Assembly: GCA_051000715.1 (NCBI GenBank) | Contig: JBPCOB010000068.1 | Location: 1 to 13,399 of the forward strand | Direction of reading: 5' to 3' | Origin: JBPCOB01 sp051000715 | GTDB taxonomy: Bacteria; Actinomycetota; Actinomycetes; JALYNC01 | DNA: 13,399 nucleotides | Shown: positions 1 to 7,523 of the stretch, one piece after another | Layout: every line of letters starts with the position of its first letter | How positions within the stretch are numbered: the first letter of the stretch is position 1 | The notes under the pieces: model-generated | Told to the model about the DNA's origin: nothing | The model's input: the letters and a program-made list of their open reading frames with translations, nothing else | Database searches by the model: none | Program-made: the position numbers and the translations under genes

Positions 1-48
1 TATTAGCAGTTTAGGAAACCGTTGCTCTATCCCCTGAGCTACGAGGGC
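1..48 (-). tRNA. tRNA-Arg (anticodon CCU), 5' part, cut by the window edge
   Basis: Read on the minus strand from 48, the sequence has a 7-base acceptor arm (GCCCTCG), TA, a D stem GCTC/GAGC closing an 8-base loop AGGGGATA, and an anticodon arm with loop TTCCTAA, giving anticodon CCT, which reads the Arg codon AGG. The gene leaves the window after a few bases of the variable region, so the T arm and the 3' acceptor strand are not visible. In the anticodon stem four of five pairs form (one of them G-U) and the outermost is A-C. The 5' half is typical of a tRNA. Whether the whole gene is intact cannot be judged here. Confidence 0.85.
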
Positions 49-141
49 CGGCCTGCAGGCGATCCCGGTGATCCGATGTCCACCAACTTGATAGCCAAGA
101 CTGCCCGCAAGCGACCGTCATGGTAGTGACCGCTCGTCGCC

Positions 142-192
142 GGCCGGTCGCGATCGCGGCCACCCGACCGCGGGCCGGTCGAGCACCCGACC
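142..192. repeat. Two tandem GGTCG...CGACC hairpin modules
   Basis: The 9-mer GGCCGGTCG occurs at 142-150 and 173-181, and the 9-mer CACCCGACC at 161-169 and 184-192. The order first-second is kept both times, so this is an imperfect direct repeat. In each copy GGTCG can pair with the downstream CGACC, and the second copy closes a 6-base loop. The repeat could be an operator for the HTH-TOBE regulator or folded leader RNA, or it could be chance in such G+C-rich DNA. Confidence 0.4.
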
Positions 193-250
193 ACAAGCTC
201 GATTTGCAGGCTCCTGCGTGCTGCCCGCACCGGCACCGCCTGCGCATCCT

Positions 251-264
251 CGGCTGAATAGCCG
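251..264. promoter_or_regulatory. Short palindrome ahead of the molybdate operon, possible operator
   Basis: CGGCT-GAAT-AGCCG is a perfect 5-bp inverted repeat around four bases. It lies 66 bases upstream of the chosen regulator start and 33 bases upstream of the alternative ATG at 298. It does not match the ModE box of Escherichia coli. That is no argument against it, because this regulator has a different DNA-binding domain. The assignment rests on position and symmetry only. Confidence 0.25.
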
Positions 265-330
265 CTGCAGAACCGCTACCGCGCCCCCGTCCGCGTCATG
301 AACCAGCATCTGCGGATAGAGTCAGCACCC

Positions 331-741
331 GTGCAGACCTACCGGGTCAGTGAGGCGGCCGCACTGTTGGGCGTCAGTGACGACACGCTGCGCCGCTGGG
401 CGGACGCCGGCCGGGTCCCTACCACCCTGGACGGTTCGGGGCGGCGGACGATCGATGGTGCGGCGCTGGCCCGGTTCGCGGAGGAGATCGCGGCGGCAGC
501 TGGGCGACCCGCCCCGCGGCCCGTCGTGTCCGAGTCGGCCCGTAACCGGTTCCTCGGACTGGTGACCAACGTCAAGCGAGACACCGTGATGGCGCAGGTG
601 GAGATCCAGGCCGGTCCGCACCGCATCGTTTCGCTGATGAGCCGGGAGGCCGCCGACGAGCTCGGTCTGGAGCCGGGCGTGCTCGTCGTGGCGGCCGTGA
701 AGTCCACCAACGTCGTCGTCGAGGTTCCTGCCGACCACTGA
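331..741 (+). CDS. HTH-TOBE molybdate-responsive transcriptional regulator
   Basis: This small one-component regulator probably senses molybdate or a molybdenum cofactor and controls the modABC genes that follow 48 bases downstream. Residues 4-50 form a MerR/excisionase-like helix-turn-helix (YRVSEAAALLGVS, then DTLRRWADAGRVP). Residues 51-70 are an Ala/Pro linker. Residues 71-133 are one TOBE (molbindin) domain, with NRFLGLVTNVKRDTV and AAVKSTNVVVEV as its typical strands. E. coli ModE instead has a winged helix and two TOBE domains. The GTG at 331 is chosen because GGATAGAG (314-321) lies 9 bases upstream and because, from memory, relatives begin as MQTY or MQSY. The ATG at 298 has no such site. 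The family is confident; the effector is inferred from the TOBE domain and the neighbours. Confidence 0.85.
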   Translation: MQTYRVSEAAALLGVSDDTLRRWADAGRVPTTLDGSGRRTIDGAALARFAEEIAAAAGRPAPRPVVSESARNRFLGLVTNVKRDTVMAQVEIQAGPHRIVSLMSREAADELGLEPGVLVVAAVKSTNVVVEVPADH

Positions 742-778
742 CCTGCCCAGCTGTCCGGGACACCGCTGTCCACGAACC

Positions 779-784
779 AGGAGA
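779..784 (+). promoter_or_regulatory. Ribosome binding site of modA
   Basis: AGGAGA lies 5 bases upstream of the GTG at 790 and fixes this non-ATG start. A lipoprotein signal follows immediately. Confidence 0.7.
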
Positions 785-789
785 AGCCC

Positions 790-1596
790 GTGCGCCGTAT
801 CCTCGCATCGCTGCCCGTAGTCCTCCTCGCGGCCGCACTGCTGTCCGGATGCGGCGGATCAGGTGACACGCATCCCGCGGCGGGGTCGTCGGCGTCGCCG
901 TTGACGGCCAAGTCGCTGTCGGTGACCGGCCCCATCAATGTGTTTGTGGCCGCGTCGCTGCAGGAGGCGTTCACCAAGCTGGGCACGCAGTTTCAAGCGG
1001 CGAACCCGGGCAGCAATGTCGTGTTCAACTTCGGCCCCAGCTCCGGACTGGCCGAACAGATCCGGCAGGGCGCACCGGCGGACGTGTTCGCATCGGCGAG
1101 CACCTCGACGATGGCCAAAGTCGTCTCGGGCGGAGACGCGGCGAACCCGACCGACTTCGTGACGAACTCGATGGAGATTGCCGTGCCGCCGAACAACCCG
1201 GCCGGCATTAGCACCGTCGCCGATCTGGCCAAGAAGGGCGTCAAGGTGGCGCTGTGCCAGCCGGCCGTGCCGTGTGGCGCGACCGCGCGGAAGGTGTTGG
1301 ACAACGCGAAGGTCAAGGTCACCCCGGTCACCGAGGAGATCGATGTCAAGGCGACGCTCAGCAAGGTCAGCCTCGGCGAGGTCGACGCCGGCGTCGTCTA
1401 CGTCACCGACGTCCGGGCGGCCGGCCACTCGGTGAGGGGCATCGAGGTCCCCAGGAACGTCAACGCCTCCACCACCTACCCGATCGCCACGCTCACCCGG
1501 TCGAAGAACCAGGCGACCGCGCAGGCGTTCGTCGACTACGTCCTGTCCGCGGACGGAGCGGCTGCGCTGACCGCGGCCGGGTTCGGCAAGCCCTGA
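790..1596 (+). CDS. modA: Molybdate ABC transporter substrate-binding lipoprotein ModA
   Basis: This is the extracytoplasmic receptor that captures molybdate (and probably tungstate) and hands it to the ModB channel. The 268-residue product starts with a lipoprotein signal: basic MRR, a hydrophobic stretch and the lipobox LLSGC, with acylated Cys21. A Gly/Ser/Ala-rich linker precedes the domain. Family motifs are VFVAASLQEAF near 51-61, FNFGPSSGLAEQI at 79-91, GAPADVFASA at 94-103 and DAGVVYVTDV at 199-208. The Ser residues of the first two motifs and the Tyr204 region are the usual oxyanion-binding sites in ModA. The GTG start is set by AGGAGA. Length is normal. The gene is second in the operon, 48 bases after the regulator and 40 bases before modB. 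Confidence 0.95.
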   Translation: MRRILASLPVVLLAAALLSGCGGSGDTHPAAGSSASPLTAKSLSVTGPINVFVAASLQEAFTKLGTQFQAANPGSNVVFNFGPSSGLAEQIRQGAPADVFASASTSTMAKVVSGGDAANPTDFVTNSMEIAVPPNNPAGISTVADLAKKGVKVALCQPAVPCGATARKVLDNAKVKVTPVTEEIDVKATLSKVSLGEVDAGVVYVTDVRAAGHSVRGIEVPRNVNASTTYPIATLTRSKNQATAQAFVDYVLSADGAAALTAAGFGKP

Positions 1597-1636
1597 ACGT
1601 TCAGGTGGAACACCGTGCCCTGGGAGGTTGGCCGGT

Positions 1637-2527
1637 ATGAGCGCACCATCCGACCCGGCGCTGACGACACCGCCACGGGCAGTCCCGGGTGACCAACCGC
1701 GGGCCGGGGAGTTCCGACGAGTCGGGGGGGACCCGACGCGGGGAAGCGTCCCGTGGCCGCTGGCGCTACCGGCCCTGGTCACCGTCGGGTTCCTGCTGCT
1801 GCCGCTGGTCGGGCTGGTGATCCGCGCCCCCTGGCGAAGCCTGTATCGGGTGCTGGCGGAGAGCCAGGTCATCGGCGCGCTGCGACTGTCCCTGGTGTCC
1901 GCCAGCGCGGCGACCGTCCTCTCGCTGCTCTTCGGGGTACCGCTGGCCTGGGTACTTGCCCGGGCCAGGTTCCGCGGCCGCGGGCTGTTACGCGCGCTCG
2001 TCACCTTGCCACTGGTGCTGCCGCCGGTCGTCGGCGGAGTCGCATTGCTGCTCGCGTTCGGCCGCCGTGGGGTCGTCGGGCAGTACCTCGACGCGTGGTT
2101 CGGCTTCTCGTTCCCGTTCACAACGTTCGGCGTGGTGATGGCTGAGACGTTCGTCGCGATGCCGTTCCTAATCGTCACCGTCGAAGGCGCGTTCCGCAGC
2201 GCCGACCGCGGCTACGAAGAGGCTGCAGCCACCTTGGGGGCGTCCCGGCTCACCGTGTTCCGGCGCGTCACCCTCCCGCTCATCCGCCCGTCCCTGGTGG
2301 CCGGGTCGGTGCTGTGCTGGGCCCGCGCGCTCGGCGAGTTCGGCGCCACCATCACCTTCGCGGGCAACTTCCCCGGCCGTACGCAGACAATGCCGATCGC
2401 GGTGTATCTGGCGCTCGAACGAGACCCCGAGTCCGCCATCGCGCTGTCGCTGGTCCTGCTCGCCGTCTCCATCGCGGTCCTCATCGGCCTGCGGGACCGG
2501 TGGCTGAGCACCGGGACCGTGGCTTGA
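1637..2527 (+). CDS. modB: Molybdate ABC transporter permease ModB
   Basis: This inner-membrane channel subunit is 296 residues long. A polar N-terminal tail of about 35 residues precedes the first membrane segment (WPLALPALVTVGFLLLPLVG). Further hydrophobic segments include ALRLSLVSASAATVLSLLF and LVTLPLVLPPVVGGVALLL. The cytoplasmic EAA loop that docks on the ATPase is clear near residues 194-213: EEAAATLGASRLTVFRRV, then TLPLIRP. The downstream motif ARALGEFGATITFAGN is characteristic of ModB and related permeases. The ATG at 1637 is chosen because GGGAGG (1622-1627) lies 9 bases upstream. An in-frame TTG at 1628 directly abuts that site and is unlikely. The stop codon overlaps the modC start. 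Confidence 0.95.
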   Translation: MSAPSDPALTTPPRAVPGDQPRAGEFRRVGGDPTRGSVPWPLALPALVTVGFLLLPLVGLVIRAPWRSLYRVLAESQVIGALRLSLVSASAATVLSLLFGVPLAWVLARARFRGRGLLRALVTLPLVLPPVVGGVALLLAFGRRGVVGQYLDAWFGFSFPFTTFGVVMAETFVAMPFLIVTVEGAFRSADRGYEEAAATLGASRLTVFRRVTLPLIRPSLVAGSVLCWARALGEFGATITFAGNFPGRTQTMPIAVYLALERDPESAIALSLVLLAVSIAVLIGLRDRWLSTGTVA

Positions 2528-3681
2528 CTCTGACCGACGCCCGTCCCGCGCACGGAAGGGCCGCCCGGGGGCCGCTCGAGGTCGCGGTCGCCGTACAGCG
2601 CGGGTCCTTCCGCCTCGAGGTCGCCACCACCGTCGCTGCCGGTGAGGTGCTCGGCGTGCTGGGACCCAACGGGGCCGGCAAGACCACTCTGCTCCGGGCG
2701 CTGGCCGGGCTCACCGCGGTCACCGAGGGCAGCATCCGGCTCGCCGGCACTGTTCTCGACGATGCCGCCACCGGTACCTTCGTCCAGGCTGAGCACCGTC
2801 CGGTCGGTCTGGTGTTCCAGAACTACCGCCTGTTCCCCCACCTGAGCGTGCGTGACAACGTCGCGTTCGCGGTCCGGTCCCGCGGCGGCCGGCGCCGGGA
2901 CGCCCGCCGGCACGCCGACCGGTACCTTCAGCAGCTCGATCTTGTGGGCCTGGCCGCCCGCAAGCCGGCGCAGCTGTCTGGCGGACAAGCCCAGCGGGTC
3001 GCGCTGGCCCGCGCCCTCGCCGCCGACCCGGCCATGCTGCTGCTGGACGAGCCGCTGTCCGCCTTGGACGCCCGTACTCGTCTGGAGGTGCGCACCGAGC
3101 TGCGCCGTCACCTCGGCGGCTTCCCAGGTCCCGTGCTCATCGTCACCCACGACCCGCTGGAAGCCATGGTGATGACCGACCGGTTGCTGGTCATCGAGGA
3201 CGGCTACGTGGTCCAGCAGGGCACGCCGGCCCAGGTCGCCCGCCGCCCGGCCACCCAGTACGTGGCCCGCCTCGTCGGGCTCAACCTGTACCCGGGCACC
3301 CTCGTATCCGCAGACGGGACCGTGCGGCTCTCTGCCGGGGGCAGCCTGTCCGCAGCTCCCGCCGATCCGCTGCCGGTCGCGAGGACCGATGTCCTGGTCG
3401 CCCTGCGCCCGTCTGCAATCAGTGTGCACACCGAGCGCCCGGACCGTGCCAGCCCCCGCAACGTGTGGGCAGGAACGATCACCGGCCTCGAACTGCTCGC
3501 CGACCGCGTTCGCGCCCAGGTCGACGGCCAACCAGACGCGCTGGTCGATCTGACCCCGGCAGCGGTCGCGGAGCTCGGGCTGCGTCCCGGCCTGCAGGTG
3601 TGGCTGGCCGCGAAAGCCACCGAGATCGACGTGTACGCCGACGGCCCCGATCCACGCACGGCAGGGCTCTCCCCAGCCTGA
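2524..3681 (+). CDS. modC: Molybdate ABC transporter ATP-binding protein ModC
   Basis: This 385-residue ATPase powers molybdate import. Its ABC domain shows Walker A GPNGAGKTT at 47-55, Q-loop Gln99 in VFQNYRLFPHL, signature LSGGQ at 151-155, Walker B LLLDE at 172-176 followed by PLSALD, and the H-loop His209 in IVTHD. The C-terminal third carries a TOBE (Mop) domain (WAGTITGLELLADRVRAQVD to WLAAKATEIDVYA), as in ModC. The start is TTG, the only plausible initiator ahead of the ABC core. It overlaps the modB stop as TTGA, so translation is probably coupled. The N-terminal 16 residues are poorly structured. No clear terminator follows the stop codon. Confidence 0.93.
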   Translation: MTLTDARPAHGRAARGPLEVAVAVQRGSFRLEVATTVAAGEVLGVLGPNGAGKTTLLRALAGLTAVTEGSIRLAGTVLDDAATGTFVQAEHRPVGLVFQNYRLFPHLSVRDNVAFAVRSRGGRRRDARRHADRYLQQLDLVGLAARKPAQLSGGQAQRVALARALAADPAMLLLDEPLSALDARTRLEVRTELRRHLGGFPGPVLIVTHDPLEAMVMTDRLLVIEDGYVVQQGTPAQVARRPATQYVARLVGLNLYPGTLVSADGTVRLSAGGSLSAAPADPLPVARTDVLVALRPSAISVHTERPDRASPRNVWAGTITGLELLADRVRAQVDGQPDALVDLTPAAVAELGLRPGLQVWLAAKATEIDVYADGPDPRTAGLSPA

Positions 3682-3702
3682 GCCGGGACTCGCCCGCGGG
3701 TG

Positions 3703-3708
3703 TACCCT
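3703..3708 (+). promoter_or_regulatory. Possible -10 box of the ScyD/ScyE-like gene
   Basis: TACCCT preceded by TG fits the actinobacterial TAnnnT pattern and lies 52 bases upstream of the ATG at 3760. No recognisable -35 is present, so cotranscription with modC across the 78-base gap remains possible. Confidence 0.3.
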
Positions 3709-3759
3709 GCGGCTCGGCGCGCCCGTCGGGGGCGGCGCCCGTCTCCGGGGGGAGTACTG

Positions 3760-4845
3760 ATGCGCAAGAAAGCTCTCGCACCATTCGTACTATTAGGCCT
3801 GCTGCCATTGGCGGCCACCGTGCCAGCCGCAGCGGCCGGCCGCAGCGGCCCGGTGCCGATCGCCCAGCACCTCAACAACCCGCGGCAGATGGCGTTCGGG
3901 CCGGACGGTGCCCTCTACGTCGCCGAGGCCGGCACCGGCGCCGTCAACGCCACCCTGAAGGGGAAGTGCTTCTCCGGGCCGGAAGGCACGGCCTGTACGG
4001 GCAACACCTCCTCGATCACCGGCGTCTGGAACCCCGGCACCGCCGGCCCGAACAGCGGACGCCGCGTGCGGACCGGCTTCCTCTCGATCGCGGGCAAGGA
4101 CGGCAGCGGCGCCGTCGGCCTGGACGCGATCGACTTCGCCAGCGACGGCACGCCGTACGGCATCATCGCGGCGGCTCCGCCGAACTCGCTGCCCCGGCTG
4201 CTGGCCCATCAGGCTGGCGAGGTGCTGACCCGGGGCCCCGACGGCGGGCTCATAGCGGTCGCCGACATCGCCCGGTACAGTTTCACCCACCCCAACCCAG
4301 GCCACGAGCCGGACAGTGACCCGTACGGCATCGCCGCCGACGGCCGGTGGATCTACGTTGTGGACGCTGCCAACAACACCCTGCTCAAGGTGGACCGGAG
4401 CACCGGGCACATCGCCACCCTGCGCGTCTTCCCGTACCGTCACGGCAGCACCGGGATCGACACCGTGCCGACCTCGGTCGTGATCGGCCCGGTTGACCAC
4501 CTGCTCTACGTCGGGACGCTGGCGAGTTTCGCACCGGGCGCGGCGAAGGTCTACGTCATCAACCCGGACAACGGGCGGATCGTGCGCACGATCTCCGGGC
4601 TCACCACCGTGTCCGCGGTGGCGGTCGGTGTGGACGGGACGGTGTACGCCGCCGAGCTCTTCGCCGGGTGCGCGCCGAACGACCACAGCTGCACCCCGGG
4701 CCGGGTTGCGGTGATCAAGCCCGACGGCTCCCGGCACGAGCTCGAGGCGCCGCTGCCCGGCGGCGTAGCGGTGAACGACCAACACCTCTACGTCTCGGTG
4801 CTGGCCGTCGTCCCCGGCGGCGGTGCCGTCTGGCGGATGTGGTAG
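3760..4845 (+). CDS. Secreted ScyD/ScyE family beta-propeller protein
   Basis: The 361-residue product has a Sec signal peptide (MRKK, a hydrophobic core and a VPAAAAG cleavage region near residue 26). The mature part is made of NHL/YVTN-like propeller blades: NPRQMAFGPDGALYVAEAGTG, then DPYGIAADGRWIYVVDAANN, VPTSVVIGPVDHLLYVGTL and VSAVAVGVDGTVYAAEL. This pattern matches the ScyD/ScyE family, named after proteins of the cyanobacterial scytonemin cluster. No scytonemin genes are present here, so the role is unknown; ligand binding outside the membrane is the likeliest. Two Cys pairs (CFSGPEGTAC and CAPNDHSC) may form disulfides. The ATG is fixed by GGGGGGAG ending 5 bases upstream. An in-frame GTG at 3700 lacks such a site and would bury the signal peptide. 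Confidence 0.85.
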   Translation: MRKKALAPFVLLGLLPLAATVPAAAAGRSGPVPIAQHLNNPRQMAFGPDGALYVAEAGTGAVNATLKGKCFSGPEGTACTGNTSSITGVWNPGTAGPNSGRRVRTGFLSIAGKDGSGAVGLDAIDFASDGTPYGIIAAAPPNSLPRLLAHQAGEVLTRGPDGGLIAVADIARYSFTHPNPGHEPDSDPYGIAADGRWIYVVDAANNTLLKVDRSTGHIATLRVFPYRHGSTGIDTVPTSVVIGPVDHLLYVGTLASFAPGAAKVYVINPDNGRIVRTISGLTTVSAVAVGVDGTVYAAELFAGCAPNDHSCTPGRVAVIKPDGSRHELEAPLPGGVAVNDQHLYVSVLAVVPGGGAVWRMW

Positions 4846-4867
4846 CTCCGGGCGCGTAGCGCAAAGT

Positions 4868-4911
4868 GGTAAGGCCCTGCCAGGGTCCAGCGGACCGGGC
4901 AGGGCCTTACC
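4868..4911. terminator. Bidirectional bipartite terminator hairpin
   Basis: GGTAAGGCCCTGCC (4868-4881) and GGCAGGGCCTTACC (4898-4911) form a perfect 14-bp stem. Inside it GGTCC (4884-4888) and GGACC (4892-4896) form a second 5-bp stem around AGC, separated from the first by a small internal loop. The hairpin lies between the stop codons of two convergent genes (4845 and 4930). There is no U tract on the plus strand and only TTT on the minus strand, as is common for actinobacterial terminators. Confidence 0.88.
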
Positions 4912-4929
4912 GTGTGGCGGGACGTGTGG

Positions 4930-7470
4930 TCAGGCCGGCGGCGTGATCGCGAACACCAGCTCCCAGACCGAGCGGGGGCGCGAGTACTGCAGCGCCCGGT
5001 AGGACCGCGGGTCCCGGACCTTCCACGCCTCCGGAGTGGCGAAGGCGTAACCGTTAGAGGCCACTGACCAGACCTGGTTGGCGACCGCCTCCCCAGCGGC
5101 CAGCCCATGGGCGCGCAGGGTGGCATCCCCGAGCTGTACGCCGGCCAGGTACTGGGTCGCGGCGTAGAGGTAGGCCACGCCGGTCCAGACCTCGGCTGCC
5201 TGCCGGCCACCGGTGGTGATGATCGAGCCGTCCGGGTTGACGCCGTTCGCCGCGCCGACGAGCCGCCCCGCCGCATCCCGCCACTTCGCGACGAGCGCCG
5301 TGTAAGACGTGTTGAGGTGGGTCCGCAGGCGTACCGGGTCGACCACGGGCGGCAGCCCAAGCTCCCGCGCGGCATGGTCGCCGTACATGGCATCGGCCAT
5401 GACACCGGCGCCGAACTCCGCGTCACCGGTCGAGGTGCGGTACCAGGAGTGCGCCGGGTTCCACAGCACGGACTCGTACTGCGCCCGAGAGCGCGGCAGC
5501 TCGGCCTCGATGGTGTCGACCAGGCCCTGGGACGCTCCGGGGATGCCCATCTGCAGCGCCGTAGTCGTCGCCGCCGACGTCACCTCCTGGGCGAGGATCC
5601 ACAGCCCGCCGATGTGACTGGTGATGCCGTGCAGGCCCCAGCCGTCGTAGGTGCTGTCGGACCCGTTGCTCACCGGCAGGTGCTGGCCGGCGGGGATCCG
5701 GTCGGCGAGGAAGCGGTAGGAACGCAGGACGGCCGGATAGGCCTGGCGCAGGAACTCCCGGTCGCCGGAGTCGTGCATGTACTGCCAGACCTGCTGCAGG
5801 TACTTCGCCGGCAGGTCCAGCCACTGCTCCTGCCTGGGGTTGTAGCCGGGCCAGACGATGTACGGCGAGGTGCCGTCGGTCGTGTTTGTCGCCGGCACAT
5901 ACGGCCGGCCGGCGTCGTGCGGGGCGTGGCCGTACTGGTCCTGCATGATCATCTCGGTCCATGCGCGCTGCAGGTCCCGCTCGATGCTCGGCCACAGGAC
6001 GCCGATCACCCGGGCGTAGTAGGCCCGGACGTCGTAGCTCTCCGCATTCGGGTAGATCGTCGTCTCGAGGTTGAAGAACAGGTGCGTGCCGGGAACCTTG
6101 GAGCCGATGCGGGGTCCGCCCGGGGTGCCGAACTGCGGCACGGAGCTAGGAAAAGTGTTCTCGACCAGGCCCGACTCCCAGAACGACGAGCCGAACACCG
6201 TGTAGTAAAGCTCGTTCAGCGCGGCCCGGCGCAGCCATAGCGGCAGCTGGGGGCTCTCGGCGTACGGCTGCCACCACGAGCGCACCGCGAGGTATGCGGC
6301 GTCCTCGTCGGCCAGCGCGTCGTCGGCCAGCGCGAAACCGCGACGGCCGGGGTAGGACCCGGCCACGTAGTTGTTGGTGTCGGTCTCGCGGCCGCCGTAG
6401 TAGGACGTGTAGCGCTTCATCCAGACGGTGTGCCGGCCGCCGGGTGAGCCGAAGAGCACCCGCGGGAAGTCCCAGGCCAGCGCGAACCGCAGCGTGGTGA
6501 CCTGGCCAGGCGCGAGCGACGCCGACAGCGCGACCGCACCGGCGGAGCTGCTCGCGTCCAGGGAGCGGTTGCTGAGCACGCCACTGCCGCTGAAGTCGCG
6601 CCAGACGTCGCCCCCGTCGCCGCTGCCCTTCCACGACGTGAGATAAGACGCCGCCTGGCCGGTCCCCGGCCGAGCGGCGATGGTCCACTCGGAGTTCTGG
6701 GCGTCGACGACGTTGGCGGCGTTGCTCGCCCCGAGGGTCACCCCTGTCACGCCCGTCGTCGGGTCCGCGTCGGCCCGGCTGTAATAGCCGGTGCGCGTGT
6801 TCACCTTCGTGTCGCGCACCGACAACGGCGCGTTCGGAAACGTGAACATCGCCGACAGCTTCGCGTTGCTCGACGTCCGGTTGGCCACCCGGACGTCGAA
6901 GTAGGCGACCGGCAGCGAGCTGCGGCGGTCGTCGCGGGCGACGATCGGCGACCAGAAGCGCATCGAGACGTCGGTCGCGAACGGCGTGTAGCTCGTCCAG
7001 CCGAACGGATAGAGCGCGGAGTACCGCCCGTTCCCCGGCTGCAGGGTTGGCCAGGCGGGGAGCACGCTGCCCAGCGGGTGCTTGGTGGCCAGCGTGCGCA
7101 GCGTCGGCGTACCGCTGCCGACCTGCTCTCGGACGTGGAACGCCGCCTGCGGGAGGATCCGCTCCTCGTGCAGGCCGTTGCGGAAGTCCCACGGCCCGAA
7201 GCTGCCGGCCGAGTTGTACATGAACGAGCCGGTCCCGATGCCGCCGAGCGGTATGCCCCGACCGGCGGGATACGGCGCGTTCTCCGGTGAGTCCCCCTGC
7301 CCGAGGCTCGCCGGTGAGCCGGGTATCACGCCGAGCCCGCTACTGAGTGCAGCACCGGGCACCGGCCAGTAGTCGCGGCCGGTGGCGGCTCCGGCGGCTT
7401 CGTGCGCCGTTGGAACGAGCAACGTCGCCGTGAGGCTTGCGGCCGTGAGGCCGGAAAGGAGGGTGCGCAT
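4930..7470 (-). CDS. Secreted GH116 (GBA2-like, DUF608) glycoside hydrolase
   Basis: The 846-residue product resembles non-lysosomal glucosylceramidase GBA2 and bacterial GH116 beta-glucosidases. A signal peptide (MRTLLSGLTAAS to AGAA, about 30 residues) sends it out of the cell. The N-terminal beta domain opens with RGIPLGGIGTGSF (residues 71-83). The (alpha/alpha)6 catalytic domain begins near RRAALNELYYTVFGSSFW. By comparison with GBA2, Glu469 (in FFNLETTIYP, before ESYDVRAYY) is the candidate nucleophile and Asp609 (in STYDGWGLHG) the candidate acid/base. Their spacing of 140 residues is close to that of the family. GH116 enzymes cleave beta-glucosides, beta-xylosides or beta-GlcNAc, and the substrate cannot be told here. 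The ATG at 7470 is placed by the signal peptide; the Shine-Dalgarno is weak. The open frame continues upstream without sense. Confidence 0.88.
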   Translation of the reverse strand: MRTLLSGLTAASLTATLLVPTAHEAAGAATGRDYWPVPGAALSSGLGVIPGSPASLGQGDSPENAPYPAGRGIPLGGIGTGSFMYNSAGSFGPWDFRNGLHEERILPQAAFHVREQVGSGTPTLRTLATKHPLGSVLPAWPTLQPGNGRYSALYPFGWTSYTPFATDVSMRFWSPIVARDDRRSSLPVAYFDVRVANRTSSNAKLSAMFTFPNAPLSVRDTKVNTRTGYYSRADADPTTGVTGVTLGASNAANVVDAQNSEWTIAARPGTGQAASYLTSWKGSGDGGDVWRDFSGSGVLSNRSLDASSSAGAVALSASLAPGQVTTLRFALAWDFPRVLFGSPGGRHTVWMKRYTSYYGGRETDTNNYVAGSYPGRRGFALADDALADEDAAYLAVRSWWQPYAESPQLPLWLRRAALNELYYTVFGSSFWESGLVENTFPSSVPQFGTPGGPRIGSKVPGTHLFFNLETTIYPNAESYDVRAYYARVIGVLWPSIERDLQRAWTEMIMQDQYGHAPHDAGRPYVPATNTTDGTSPYIVWPGYNPRQEQWLDLPAKYLQQVWQYMHDSGDREFLRQAYPAVLRSYRFLADRIPAGQHLPVSNGSDSTYDGWGLHGITSHIGGLWILAQEVTSAATTTALQMGIPGASQGLVDTIEAELPRSRAQYESVLWNPAHSWYRTSTGDAEFGAGVMADAMYGDHAARELGLPPVVDPVRLRTHLNTSYTALVAKWRDAAGRLVGAANGVNPDGSIITTGGRQAAEVWTGVAYLYAATQYLAGVQLGDATLRAHGLAAGEAVANQVWSVASNGYAFATPEAWKVRDPRSYRALQYSRPRSVWELVFAITPPA

Positions 7471-7517
7471 AGGTAAATGTTGACACCCGGCGCGGCGGCT
7501 GGACGCCCGGGGTGCCG

Positions 7518-7523
7518 TAGGCT
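7518..7523 (+). promoter_or_regulatory. Possible -10 box of the 41-residue ORF
   Basis: TAGGCT in the context GCCGTAGGCTGCGGG fits the actinobacterial TAnnnT pattern, 74 bases upstream of the ATG at 7597. A perfect TTGACA occurs at 7480-7485 but is too far away (32 bases) to be its -35. The divergent GH116 promoter must also lie in 7471-7596, and I see no clear box for it. Confidence 0.3.

Larger units (their letters stand above)
49..330. other. Non-coding leader between the tRNA and the molybdate operon
   Basis: This stretch has no convincing gene. It must hold the tRNA promoter (minus strand) and the promoter of the molybdate operon (plus strand), but I see no strong -35/-10 pair for either. 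It contains two related modules of the form GGTCG...CGACC (about 142-169 and 173-192) and a short palindrome CGGCTGAATAGCCG at 251-264. An in-frame ATG at 298 lies inside it and would lengthen the regulator by 11 residues, but it has no Shine-Dalgarno sequence. Confidence 0.6.

Noticed and set aside
859..2178. Long open frame on the minus strand opposite modA and modB
   Set aside because: It is an antisense shadow typical of G+C-rich coding DNA: Arg/Gly/Pro-rich, no recognisable domain, and it covers two clear genes.
2314..2523. N-terminal extension of ModC into modB
   Set aside because: The added residues are a shadow of modB with no family similarity. The TTG at 2524 gives a normal ModC.
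3760..4845. Part of a scytonemin-like biosynthetic cluster
   Set aside because: Only the propeller family is shared. None of the scytonemin or aromatic amino acid genes is present.
7480..7485. Perfect TTGACA as a -35 box
   Set aside because: No -10-like hexamer lies 16-18 bases downstream; the nearest TAnnnT box is 32 bases away.
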